The position numbers were made by a program, and so were the translations under genes. The notes under the pieces were generated by a model. The model had not been told where the DNA came from and did not search any database. It was given only the letters and a program-made list of their open reading frames with translations. From the NCBI RefSeq assembly GCF_014196835.1, contig NZ_JACIEK010000001.1, positions 756,283-820,282 on the forward strand: DNA of 64,000 bases, written 5' to 3'. Origin of the DNA: Aureimonas pseudogalii (GTDB lineage: Bacteria; Pseudomonadota; Alphaproteobacteria; Rhizobiales; Rhizobiaceae). Shown here one piece after another: positions 26,069-33,533 of this stretch; position 1 is the first letter of the stretch, and each line of letters begins with the position of its first letter.

Positions 26069-26713
26069 TTAAGCGAACAGCTTTAGGTTTGCAACATCGA
26101 TTTTAATCGGATGAAGCGCACCGCAGATATTCGGAATGACCTTGGCTGAGTGCTTGCCGAAGTAGTCATCGAAAACGAAGGTCACGCCGCGAAGCGGACC
26201 ATCCTTCACCGTGACCGTGTCGCCGGGCTGAAAGCGTACGCCCTCCTCTTCCAGTGTGCCAACCACACCCGCCGCTTCGATCGCACGGAAGGCATCGACA
26301 ATCCCGGCGGCGATCGGCACGTAGCGCGAGCGCTCCGGTGCCGACAGGTCGTCCATCCGACGGCCGAGCACCGAGTGGACGCCGTCCACCTGCCGCAGAT
26401 CGTAGAACGACGGCGAGTCCACCGACAGGCCAGCGAACAGGTAACCCGTCAGCAGCGGGAAGCTGACAGCTGTCTTTGTGCGCTTGTGGCGACGCCACAT
26501 GTGCTTCACCCCGCGTGGCAGGTGCGCCTGGAAGCCGCGTGCCAACAAGCCTGCGGTCACCCGCTCCTCACAACGCGGGTTCGTCTTCACCACGAACCAT
26601 ACCGTCTCGCCGCCTTGCTCGACGAGGCGCGGCTTCGCATAAGGCGCGACCCATGTCTCGCCGCGCTCTAGCCAAGCCGCCTGCTCCGCCAGCGTCGGAA
26701 ACGAAGCCTTCAT
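26069..26713 (-). CDS. NusG/RfaH-like transcription elongation or antitermination factor
   Basis: 214 aa from ATG 26713; a start at 26782 would add 23 residues that lie in the repeat block. Residues 38-115 are a NusG N-terminal domain: WFVVKTNPRCEERV, then HLPRGVKHMWRRHKRTKT and PLLTGYLF (86-93). Residues 161-193 are a KOW motif (FQPGDTVTVKDGPLRGVTFVF). Such paralogs bind RNA polymerase and suppress termination at specific operons. It is the last gene of the early operon, right before a terminator and the late genes, the same place as lambda Q. Antitermination of the late operon is the natural reading but is inference. Confidence 0.87.
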   Translation of the reverse strand: MKASFPTLAEQAAWLERGETWVAPYAKPRLVEQGGETVWFVVKTNPRCEERVTAGLLARGFQAHLPRGVKHMWRRHKRTKTAVSFPLLTGYLFAGLSVDSPSFYDLRQVDGVHSVLGRRMDDLSAPERSRYVPIAAGIVDAFRAIEAAGVVGTLEEEGVRFQPGDTVTVKDGPLRGVTFVFDDYFGKHSAKVIPNICGALHPIKIDVANLKLFA

Positions 26714-26734
26714 ACCGAATTTCGCCTTTTCCTG

Positions 26735-27035
26735 AATGATTTCAATGGTTTCGGACGCTAGAGAGGCAACCGCTTTGGTCATTTTGCTTGCGTCCCTCTT
26801 AAAACGATCAATGATTTCAGTAAGTTCGGACGCTAGAGAGGCTAGGGAAGCAAGGTTTCCGCATACACATGGCGAGATCAGAGCAAGAGGCTTCGCCTCG
26901 CTGTTGATCCCACGCGCACACGTGATGCGGAAACCTTGCGTCCCCAGCCTCCCTAGCGTCCGAAGCCGTTGTTTCCGTTCGCCCTTTTGCGAGGGACGCA
27001 AGCGTTTCGCGATGGGGCTTGCGTCCCTAGCGTCC
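26735..27035. repeat. Iteron-like block with large inverted repeats; candidate phage origin
   Basis: Eight exact copies of CTWGCGTCC lie here in both orientations: 26753 (-), 26787 (+), 26828 (-), 26935 (+), 26953 (+), 26994 (-), 27018 (+), 27027 (+). There is a 33-bp direct repeat (26735-26767 and 26810-26842, 29 of 33 identical), a 37-bp inverted repeat (26828-26864 and 26925-26961, 34 of 37, 60-bp spacer), and a perfect 12-bp inverted repeat (26992-27003 and 27017-27028). The block begins 25 bp after the helicase stop. Origin iterons for the phage helicase are the best guess; a structured RNA target for the NusG-like factor is the alternative. Confidence 0.75.
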
Positions 27036-27059
27036 CCAAATCGGACCAAAGCGATCGCG

Positions 27060-28868
27060 TCAGTCACGGGGCGAGAACCCCCGGTCGTCGGGCGTGCCGG
27101 TGGTTGGACCGCCGCGGAAGCGTTCCTTGATCTGGATGCCACGGTAGACCGTTGCCCCACCCGTCTTCGATTTCGAGAACTGCGTCATGCGCCCGTCAGG
27201 CGCCTTGAAGGTGCGCCGCGTGAGCTCCGGCAGTCGCCGGTTGAACGTCGCTTGATGCAGCGGGTAGAGCCCTTCCTGCCGGCAGAAGATGACGTAGGCG
27301 TCGTGCAGCGCTCCCGGACCCTCGTGATGCGCCGGCTCGCCGGTCACCTCGCAGGCTCCCCGAATGTACGCGCCCATCGAGTCGCTTTCCTCGCGGTGCT
27401 CCTGCACGGCCGCCCGCACGCTGTCCGGCGGTTCGAGCCCGCCCAAGGTCAGGAACTCCAGCGCCCCGGCGATCATCCAGGCGAGCACGCCGTCGCGCTC
27501 GAGCAGCAGCTTGCGAGTGAGGTGCTTGTCGCGATCCGCCTCCGGGATCTGCACCGGCCATTCCACGAAGTGGAGCCGGCGCCAGATGCCGTCGTCGTCG
27601 TTTTTGATCCGCGGCTTGTGATTGCCGATGATGACGAACTTCGCCTGGACACGGATCTCGACGAACTCCTCGCGCATCTTGCGCACCGGCAGCCGGTCGC
27701 CGCCCGTCAGCGTCTTGATCAGTCCCTCCTTCACCGAAACCCCTTCGTCGCCCTCGCTGGCGATACAGAGGTTGGCGCCATTGAGCCGCACGAGGTCGGG
27801 AGTGGCCGAGGCTCCGTCGCGCTTGGCGTCACCCGTGAACGTGTCGATCGACAGGGTGACCGCGAGGTCCGAGAGGATGGCCGAGATCAGGTCGGCATAG
27901 GTCGATTTGCCGTTCGCGCCGATGCCGTACCAGAAGCCGATCATCTGCTCGGACGTCAGCTTCGTCAGGCAGTAGCCGGCATGACGCTGCAGGTAGGATC
28001 GTTGCTGGATCGCGGGTTGCACGGTCTGCATGAAGGTGTGGAACGTCGGCGCCATACGCTTCGAACCGGCGGCGAAGAAGTCGAGATCGTAAAGCCGGTC
28101 ACCGGGCTCCAGCGGAACACCGTCGGGCCCGCAAGCCGTCGCCTCGCAGAGCTTGGTGATCCAGTCCTCGCGCCGATGCGGGTCGAGCCGCGCCCGCCAG
28201 ACGAAGCGCGGCTCTTCCGGGTCGCTTTCCTCGTCCTCGATGCGCACGAAGCGCAGCGTTCCGTTCCGGCAGTTCAGAGCCAGCGGGTCGGCGTTCATGT
28301 CGTCGAGCCGACGCTTGAGGTGTGGAGACGCCTCGCCGAGCATGTTGTCCATCTTCGCTGAACCAGCGGTGGAGCGCGCATGCGAAGCGCGCCGATCACG
28401 GCGCTTGTCGAGGCGCTCGGTCAGCCGGTCGCGTTCGCGGATTGCGGCCTTCGCCGCAGCGATGCGGCCAGCATCCTCACTCTTCGTCGCATCGGCGAGC
28501 CCCGCTTCGGCCTCGTCTCCGGCCTCGACGATCAGCGCCTCGGCATCCGTCAGCCGGATCTCCTGGCATTCGAAGACGATCGCCTCGGCGGTGCGCTGCG
28601 CCAGCGGGCGGATCACCGAGCCGTCGTCGTCCTCACGCCAGCGCAGGCCGTCATAGCCGTGCCAGCCGATCTTCGCGATGTGCAGGACGTCCGGTCCGAA
28701 ACGGTGAATGAAGCGTCGCCCGTTGCCGATATCGGTCTCTGGCTCGCTGGCGCAGATCGCCAGCAGCGAGACCGTCTCGTTCAGCTTATCCTGCATGCGA
28801 TCCCCCGGCGTCGCGCCGTCGTCGGTTGGTCTGGAAGGGGCACCGGGGCCCATGCTGGAGGCGGTCAT
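27060..28868 (-). CDS. P4-type phage replicative helicase (D5/SF3)
   Basis: 602 aa from the ATG at 28868 overlapping the methyltransferase stop as ATGA. The C-terminal half is the phage/plasmid primase P4-family helicase: D5_N region around 270-310, Walker A GIGANGKST at 315-323, an acidic Walker B segment LCIASEGDEG, and sensor-1 IGNHKPRI. The N-terminal part has a charged coiled coil (AAAKAAIRERDRLTERLDK). The primase domain is separate (gene at 29452). It should open the origin and unwind phage DNA. The ending QIKERFRGGPTTG is unstructured. Confidence 0.92.
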   Translation of the reverse strand: MTASSMGPGAPSRPTDDGATPGDRMQDKLNETVSLLAICASEPETDIGNGRRFIHRFGPDVLHIAKIGWHGYDGLRWREDDDGSVIRPLAQRTAEAIVFECQEIRLTDAEALIVEAGDEAEAGLADATKSEDAGRIAAAKAAIRERDRLTERLDKRRDRRASHARSTAGSAKMDNMLGEASPHLKRRLDDMNADPLALNCRNGTLRFVRIEDEESDPEEPRFVWRARLDPHRREDWITKLCEATACGPDGVPLEPGDRLYDLDFFAAGSKRMAPTFHTFMQTVQPAIQQRSYLQRHAGYCLTKLTSEQMIGFWYGIGANGKSTYADLISAILSDLAVTLSIDTFTGDAKRDGASATPDLVRLNGANLCIASEGDEGVSVKEGLIKTLTGGDRLPVRKMREEFVEIRVQAKFVIIGNHKPRIKNDDDGIWRRLHFVEWPVQIPEADRDKHLTRKLLLERDGVLAWMIAGALEFLTLGGLEPPDSVRAAVQEHREESDSMGAYIRGACEVTGEPAHHEGPGALHDAYVIFCRQEGLYPLHQATFNRRLPELTRRTFKAPDGRMTQFSKSKTGGATVYRGIQIKERFRGGPTTGTPDDRGFSPRD

Positions 28869-29455
28869 GCCGCCGCCACGGCCGGAAACTTCTCGGCCTC
28901 GTTCCCGAAGCCGTCCCATCCGGGTCGGCGCTGGCGGGAGAAGATGTCGGCACGTCGCCCGACGGGCACGAGCGTCTCGATCAGCTGGAAGAACTCTTCG
29001 GGCTTGCGGCTATGCTCGCGTGCCAGCCCGTCGATCGCCGCGTCGCTGAGCGTCTCGATCAGGTTCGGCACCTTGCCCCGGGCAAAGCTGCCGCCCTTCA
29101 GCCGACCGATCAGGAACGGCTCGCAGACCGAGCGCAGCACGAAGCCCGTGCCCCAGCGCAGCTTGCCGTTGACCGTCCGCTTCGCCCAGACGCCGCCCGT
29201 CACCGGTGGCACGCCCCAGCCGCGCATGATCGTCGCCTGCGCCTCGATCAGCGGCCAGGTGCCCCACATGATCAGCATGCCGCCGGGCGCCAGAAGATCG
29301 CCGACCGGCATCGCGGCGATGTCGGCCATCGACATGGTCACGTACTGCGCCTCGGGACTCTTCTCGAGGCCTTTGTCGGAATACGCCTTCCACGGCCACG
29401 GCGGGTCGATCACCACGACATCGTAGGAGAACAGGGGAAGACCGAAGTCGATCAT
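28865..29455 (-). CDS. MT-A70 family adenine-N6 methyltransferase
   Basis: 196 aa. The catalytic DPPW is in VVVIDPPWPW (residues 13-22); the S-adenosylmethionine pocket follows with YVTMSMADIAAMPV and GGMLIMWGTWP, and the C-terminal SRKPEEFFQLIE is typical of MT-A70 enzymes. It probably methylates adenine in phage DNA, either as anti-restriction or to mark replication. It sits between primase and helicase with 4-bp overlaps on both sides. Confidence 0.93.
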   Translation of the reverse strand: MIDFGLPLFSYDVVVIDPPWPWKAYSDKGLEKSPEAQYVTMSMADIAAMPVGDLLAPGGMLIMWGTWPLIEAQATIMRGWGVPPVTGGVWAKRTVNGKLRWGTGFVLRSVCEPFLIGRLKGGSFARGKVPNLIETLSDAAIDGLAREHSRKPEEFFQLIETLVPVGRRADIFSRQRRPGWDGFGNEAEKFPAVAAA

Positions 29456-30708
29456 GCCGTCTCCAGTTCGCGGCTTGGCTTGTATTCGCCCCAGTCGGAG
29501 CCGGCGGGGGCGAACATCGAGAGGACGGTGCGGCCGTCGCGGGCGTGCCGGGCAACGCCGCGGCGCAGTGCGGCGCGGGTCATCACGACCTCGCTGTCGC
29601 CATCGCCGAGCAGCACGAGCTCGACGATATGGTCGGGCACCGGCAGACAGATCGCGTCGAGGTCCGGCTCGAAACCGGGCACCATCAGCGGACGCGTCGC
29701 GCCGCCCTTGATCGTCCGCCGCAGCGTCGGGTGCCGGATGCGGCTGGTGACGAGCGCCTTGCCGCAGAGGTTTCCGAGATCGCCGGCGGCGCAGTAGAAT
29801 GTGTCGGCCCGGTGCCCGTCGAAGGCAGCGAAGCCCAGCGCGGTCTCGATCCCCTCGCCCGCCACCATCCGCGTCGACGTGCCCAGGCGACCGATCACCG
29901 GGATCAGACCGCCGGCCTTCGAGCCCTGCATCTTTTTCGTTGCCAGCGACTCGCCGGTCTCGGGATCGCGCAAGGCGGGCCGGAACTTGGGCGCGGCGTC
30001 GAGATCAATCCAGGTGCGGTGCAGACCGATCATCCGCCATTGCCCGTCCTCGGGCCGCACGAACGGTGCGACCATCGCAGGGCCGGTGTGGATCAAACGC
30101 GAAGGGCCCCGCTCGAGCTTATGGAAGAACCCGAGGCGCGGATGGGTACGCAGGTAGGAGTTCTCAACGGCCGTAATGTCGAGGCCGCGCGCCGAGAGAT
30201 ACCGACGGGCGTCGTCGTGCTGCTCGTCGCGCAGGCCGAAACTGTCGGCGAAGGTCTCGCGGCACCGCGCCATCTCCCTCGCCCGATATTCGTTCTCGCC
30301 GGCCTCACGCTTCGCGTCGGCGGCGGCCGCCACCCGGCGCTGCTCGGCGATGCGGGCCTCGGCGGCGCGCAGGCGCTCCCGGCGCTCGCGGTCGTCGCCG
30401 TCGGCGCGGTCGGGCCGTTCCTGTCCGATCAAGATCTCGCAGGCGTCAAGGAAGTCCTGCCCCGTCAGATGCTGCGCAAGAGCGATCGCGTCACCGCCGC
30501 CGAAGCCGCGGCAGTTGAAGACGCCCTTGGCCGGCGCAATCGAGAACCGATCCTTGCCACCGCAGGCCGGGCACGGCCCAACATACTCGCCGCCGGTCCG
30601 GCGCAAGCGCGACAGGCTGTAGCCGCAGCGCTCGAACGCCTGCTCGACGCGCACGGCTTTGGCCTCCGCGACGAACGCGTCCATTTCGGGCGAGCGGTCG
30701 CGAGTCAT
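29452..30708 (-). CDS. Phage primase with zinc finger and Toprim domain
   Basis: 418 aa. Residues 41-72 form a CHC2/P4-type zinc finger (CPACGGKDRFSI, then FNCRGFGGGD). A charged linker follows, then a Toprim-type catalytic part with GEGIETALGFAA at about 285 and LGDGDSEVVM near 365. It makes RNA primers for phage replication and works with the neighbouring helicase. Start and stop overlap neighbours by 4 bp. Confidence 0.92.
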   Translation of the reverse strand: MTRDRSPEMDAFVAEAKAVRVEQAFERCGYSLSRLRRTGGEYVGPCPACGGKDRFSIAPAKGVFNCRGFGGGDAIALAQHLTGQDFLDACEILIGQERPDRADGDDRERRERLRAAEARIAEQRRVAAAADAKREAGENEYRAREMARCRETFADSFGLRDEQHDDARRYLSARGLDITAVENSYLRTHPRLGFFHKLERGPSRLIHTGPAMVAPFVRPEDGQWRMIGLHRTWIDLDAAPKFRPALRDPETGESLATKKMQGSKAGGLIPVIGRLGTSTRMVAGEGIETALGFAAFDGHRADTFYCAAGDLGNLCGKALVTSRIRHPTLRRTIKGGATRPLMVPGFEPDLDAICLPVPDHIVELVLLGDGDSEVVMTRAALRRGVARHARDGRTVLSMFAPAGSDWGEYKPSRELETA

Positions 30709-30896
30709 CGACGCCCCGCCGCCGAGCCGACCAGACCCTGAAGCGGCGTCGGCTTGGAGTTCAGGTCCAGCTTCAGGATCTCAGACAGCGCGTCCTCGCA
30801 GGCCGCGTCGTGGGAATGCCGCTCCAACGCAGCGCGCGCGATGCGCAGCGCCTTCTGCAAAGCGATGATGCGAGCCTTGTCGGACTTCGTGCTCAA
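30705..30896 (-). CDS. Small early phage protein (63 aa)
   Basis: 63 aa from a TTG start at 30896, preceded by GGAGAG at six bases and overlapping the CII-like stop. The stretch IALQKALRIARAALERHSHD is an amphipathic helix. No family recognised. Coupling to the primase suggests an early or replication role. Confidence 0.6.
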   Translation of the reverse strand: MSTKSDKARIIALQKALRIARAALERHSHDAACEDALSEILKLDLNSKPTPLQGLVGSAAGRR

Positions 30897-31336
30897 AGCC
30901 CGCTCTCCACGGCTTCGAGGATCTCGGAAAAGACGGCGATCGCGTCGCGGATCTCGCGAGCGGTACGCTGGCGATCGGCCGAGCAGAAGCGGCCGTCGGC
31001 GAAGGCCTCGGCGAGCGCGGTGATGGCTTCGGCGCTTTCCTTCGCCAACGGAGCTACGTCGGCGAGGCCAACGGCGCGGCGCAGGCGATCCGGGTCGGCG
31101 TTATGTCGTTCGACGCCCCAGGCAGAGACGACCGGTCGCTGCGCATGACGCTCAAGAGCGATCACGTCGTCGAGCGGCATGTACCGGTCGGGTACGTTTG
31201 GATTCGCGTAAGAGCGGATCAGGGAGGCGCTCTTGCCGTCGAGCAGGATCTTGCAGGCCTCGGAGCCACCGCAGGCGTCAATCAGCGCATGCGTGGTCGA
31301 TTTGATCGCGAGGAGGTCGGGGGGAAGCTTGCTCAT
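30893..31336 (-). CDS. Phage regulatory CII-like protein
   Basis: 147 aa from the ATG at 31336 (four-base overlap with the Cro-like stop). It matches the Phage_CII family: THALIDACGGSEACKILLDG, then SLIRSYANPNVPDRYMPLDDVIALER, with the NPNVPDRYMP signature at about residues 44-53. Such proteins are DNA-binding regulators of lysogeny or early transcription. The C-terminal part is helical (oligomerisation likely). Confidence 0.85.
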   Translation of the reverse strand: MSKLPPDLLAIKSTTHALIDACGGSEACKILLDGKSASLIRSYANPNVPDRYMPLDDVIALERHAQRPVVSAWGVERHNADPDRLRRAVGLADVAPLAKESAEAITALAEAFADGRFCSADRQRTAREIRDAIAVFSEILEAVESGL

Positions 31337-31620
31337 CGCGCGCCGCCGTGTGCCGCATGTGCTGCAACCGGCACAGGACATTCCGTCGCACCTGCGCCAT
31401 TCTCCATGTCATTGCTGAAGCCCCAAAGCTTCGGCGGCGCGGATAGCTCACATTCGGAAAGTACCGCAACGTGCGTGAAATAGAACCGCGACGGAATTCG
31501 TTCGCGGATACGCCAGTTACCAACGGTCTGCATGCTCACGCCGAACAGCTTTGCCGCCTGCGCGAGCCCGCCAAGACGGGAGATAAGGTCCGAAACGGTG
31601 AGGACGGGTTCTTGAGCCAT
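31333..31620 (-). CDS. Cro-like helix-turn-helix regulator
   Basis: 95 aa from the ATG at 31620, first gene of the early operon. Residues 8-38 are a helix-turn-helix: LISRLGGLAQAAKLFGVSMQTVGNWRIRERIP in pieces, similar to YdaS/Cro-type regulators. The C-terminal part is Cys/His-rich and disordered. The promoter places the transcription start at or next to this ATG, so the message is probably leaderless. It should oppose the divergent repressor. Confidence 0.83.
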   Translation of the reverse strand: MAQEPVLTVSDLISRLGGLAQAAKLFGVSMQTVGNWRIRERIPSRFYFTHVAVLSECELSAPPKLWGFSNDMENGAGATECPVPVAAHAAHGGAR

Positions 31621-31625
31621 AGCCT

Positions 31626-31654
31626 GATATACACGCAGCGTGTGCACTCGGCAA
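31626..31654 (-). promoter_or_regulatory. Early leftward promoter (PR-like)
   Basis: TTGCCG (31649-31654) and TATATC (31626-31631) on the minus strand, 17-bp spacer. The start would fall 5-6 bases on, at the A of the Cro-like ATG. An operator lies inside the spacer. Confidence 0.72.
31630..31644. promoter_or_regulatory. Operator O1
   Basis: TACACGCAGCGTGTG, a 7-1-7 palindrome with one mismatched pair, inside the early promoter spacer. Confidence 0.75.
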
Positions 31655-31673
31655 CGGATAAGACGTTGGTGGA

Positions 31674-31688
31674 TTCACGCGGCGTGTA
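31674..31688. promoter_or_regulatory. Operator O2
   Basis: TTCACGCGGCGTGTA, same 7-1-7 design, 44 bp from O1 (centre to centre) and overlapping the perfect palindrome GCGTGTACACGC. It lies 17 bases before the repressor ATG. Confidence 0.75.
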
Positions 31689-31704
31689 CACGCATCATGG
31701 GCGA

Positions 31705-32001
31705 ATGAAGCGGACCCATGACACTGACATTCGAGCCATCGGCCAGCGACTGATCCAGACGCGGGCCGCGCTTGGCATGTCACAAGCCGATTTCGCCCGT
31801 TTTCTCGACTTCTCGACGGCTGCCCTATCGAATTACGAGACTGGCCTGCGCAGACCCAACCTCGATCAGGCATTCGTCATTGTCAGACGGACAGGCGTGA
31901 CCCTCGACTGGATCTACTTCGGTGATCGATCAGGCTTGCCTCTTAGGCTCGCCGAAAAGATACCGAACGAAGCTGATGAGTTTGCAGAGCGGACAGGCTA
32001 A
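31705..32001 (+). CDS. CI-like repressor (XRE family)
   Basis: 98 aa from the ATG at 31705. Residues 9-65 are an XRE-type helix-turn-helix: AIGQRLIQTRAALGMSQADFARFL, FSTAALSNYETGLRRP. There is no C-terminal LexA-like protease domain, so the repressor is short and induction would need another route than RecA-driven self-cleavage. It faces the Cro-like gene across two operators and likely also binds two more at 32.34-32.38 kb. Weak ribosome site. Confidence 0.85.
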   Translation: MKRTHDTDIRAIGQRLIQTRAALGMSQADFARFLDFSTAALSNYETGLRRPNLDQAFVIVRRTGVTLDWIYFGDRSGLPLRLAEKIPNEADEFAERTG

Positions 32002-32252
32002 GACGCTTCACCGTTTTCGAAGTTCGATACCAAGCGAAGAGCACGGCTCTCCCAGCGACCAACGTCGTCGCCAATGAAGCGCGATACCAATTCGCGGGCG
32101 TGCGCCAAAATTTTCAATGCCTCCTCTTCGCTTTCAGGCAGTTGCGCAACGATCTGCACGGCTTGCCGACGAAGCCAACGATCATGCTCCTTGCTCGCCT
32201 CGGTTCGCTTGCCATCACGCATCCGACCACCCGATGTTCTCATTTCGTTCAC
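31998..32252 (-). CDS. Small protein convergent with the repressor gene (84 aa)
   Basis: 84 aa (start uncertain: GTG 32252 or ATG 32243). Helical and charged: EASKEHDRWLRRQAVQIVAQLPE, then EALKILAHARELVSRFIG. It overlaps the end of the repressor gene by four bases on the other strand. No family recognised. The codon pattern is consistent with a real gene, but ribosome site evidence is poor. Confidence 0.5.
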   Translation of the reverse strand: MNEMRTSGGRMRDGKRTEASKEHDRWLRRQAVQIVAQLPESEEEALKILAHARELVSRFIGDDVGRWESRALRLVSNFENGEAS

Positions 32253-32311
32253 TCAGAGATAGAGGATCAAAAACCTAAAGACGAGTCGGTTTTTTCAGAA
32301 TTAAATCCTAG

Positions 32312-32320
32312 TGTGGATAA
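32312..32320 (-). promoter_or_regulatory. Perfect DnaA-box match
   Basis: TTATCCACA on the minus strand, between the small gene and the rightward promoter. It is isolated, so its meaning is uncertain. Confidence 0.4.
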
Positions 32321-32338
32321 CCCGCTAAGAGTGCTGGG

Positions 32339-32353
32339 TTCACGCAGCGTGAA
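32339..32353. promoter_or_regulatory. Operator O3
   Basis: TTCACGCAGCGTGAA, perfect 7-1-7 palindrome just upstream of the rightward promoter. Centre is 31 bp from O4, three helical turns. Confidence 0.78.
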
Positions 32354-32360
32354 TATCGTC

Positions 32361-32388
32361 TTGCAGATGATCACGCTGCGTGTATATT
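32361..32388 (+). promoter_or_regulatory. Rightward operon promoter
   Basis: TTGCAG (32361-32366), 16-bp spacer, TATATT (32383-32388). O4 fills the spacer, so repressor binding would block it. Confidence 0.72.
32370..32384. promoter_or_regulatory. Operator O4
   Basis: ATCACGCTGCGTGTA, same half-site CACGC and spacing as O1-O3, inside the rightward promoter. Confidence 0.75.
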
Positions 32389-32419
32389 CGCTCCCATCCC
32401 CACCGGATCGGAGCTTCCC

Positions 32420-32977
32420 ATGCCTCCCCTCACCCCCGATTCGCCCGGCGGCAACGCGGGCGCACCGCTCCCCGACCGCCTGGCCCCGCAAACGGCCGGT
32501 GACCTCTCCACGTCGCCCGCCCGCCTCGTCATGGACAGACCTCCCTCGGCGACCGGCGCAGCGACGCTCTATTCCGATTACCTCGCCTTCTGCGAGGGCG
32601 AGGGAATCACCCCCATCTCCCTTGCCGATTGGCCGGTCACCGTCGCAGCGGCGGCGACGGAGCGAGCACCCCTGCCCGGCGGGCTCCTCCATACGTTCGC
32701 CGGCGAGCACCGGATCCCCGTCCGCAAGCTGGACCAGAACTTCGCAGAGCTAGAGCCCCTCCCCTCGTTCTCCGAACGCCACCTCGAACACGGCCGATCC
32801 ATATTCGGCACCGTCCCGCTCTCCCCCGAAATGGAGGAGCGCATGCGCGAGGAGGAGCGCAACGCCGGCGCACCGCTCGCCGCCGCAGCGATCATCATCC
32901 TCATGACCTGCGTCGGCTTCGCGTCGGGCGTCATCGCCGGCCCCGCCGTGCGCCAGCTGCTCGCGATGGTGCTCTGA
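32420..32977 (+). CDS. Phage membrane-anchored protein of unknown function (185 aa)
   Basis: 185 aa, first gene of the rightward operon, with GGAG six bases before the ATG. The N-terminus is Pro/Gly-rich and disordered; residues about 40-145 form a soluble part with YSDYLAFCEGEGITPISLADW and LPLSPEMEERMREEERN-like segments; residues 153-180 form one membrane helix (AAAAIIILMTCVGFASGVIAG). No family recognised. Tail-anchored topology suggests a membrane-localised early function. Confidence 0.7.
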   Translation: MPPLTPDSPGGNAGAPLPDRLAPQTAGDLSTSPARLVMDRPPSATGAATLYSDYLAFCEGEGITPISLADWPVTVAAAATERAPLPGGLLHTFAGEHRIPVRKLDQNFAELEPLPSFSERHLEHGRSIFGTVPLSPEMEERMREEERNAGAPLAAAAIIILMTCVGFASGVIAGPAVRQLLAMVL

Positions 32978-33105
32978 TGCGCGCCTACTTCGCTGCCTTC
33001 GCCGAGCTCGCCGCCATCGCCCTCTTCATCGCCGGCATGGGCGCCGCCGGCCTCGCCATCGCCAGCAACGACCGCACGCCGGTCGCCTTCGCCGAGGTGC
33101 AGTGA
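32977..33105 (+). CDS. Small membrane protein (42 aa)
   Basis: 42 aa, MRAYFAAFAELAAIALF onward, one hydrophobic helix covering residues 4-29. The ATG overlaps the preceding stop and its stop overlaps the next ATG (TGATG at both ends), which supports a real translated gene. Function unknown. Confidence 0.62.
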   Translation: MRAYFAAFAELAAIALFIAGMGAAGLAIASNDRTPVAFAEVQ

Positions 33106-33506
33106 TGGCCTTCATCAACGCCGCACCCACGAAGGGTCGCGTCACCCTCACTATCAGCGAGCGCTGCCCCATTGAGGGCCGCATCGAACCGCGCGCCTCC
33201 ATCGAGATGCCGATCGACGCTGCAGAACTGTTCATCGTCGAACTGCAACTCGCGACTGGGAACGCTCGACGCCAGCATCGCGAACTGACGATCGCTCGGC
33301 GCGTCGAAGTGGAGCGGGAGCTCGAAGCCGCACGCTTGTACGTCAACCAGCTCGAGACACAGCTGACTGACAGCGCCGTGTCGGTCGAAGCGCCGTCACA
33401 CACGACGGGCCGCGATGCCACGCCTTCGATGGCACCACCCAGCCCACCCGCGAACCGGAACACGACTGCGAAGCCGTCGCCGCCGCCTTTCTCGCGCCGC
33501 TTCTGA
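33105..33506 (+). CDS. Phage protein of unknown function (133 aa)
   Basis: 133 aa. N-terminal beta segment with VTLTISERCPIEGRIEPRASIEMPI, then a coiled-coil helix (RVEVERELEAARLYVNQLETQL) and a Ser/Pro-rich tail ending PPPFSRRF. Start overlaps the small membrane protein gene. No family recognised. Confidence 0.65.
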   Translation: MAFINAAPTKGRVTLTISERCPIEGRIEPRASIEMPIDAAELFIVELQLATGNARRQHRELTIARRVEVERELEAARLYVNQLETQLTDSAVSVEAPSHTTGRDATPSMAPPSPPANRNTTAKPSPPPFSRRF

Positions 33507-33533
33507 CGCGCCGCGCCCCTTAAGGAGAACCGC

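Noticed and set aside
26714-27160. N-terminal extension of the NusG-like protein through the repeat block
   Set aside because: The frame is open but the extension is repeat-derived (ASLASE-type segments) and the NusG domain needs none of it; the 26782 start remains possible.
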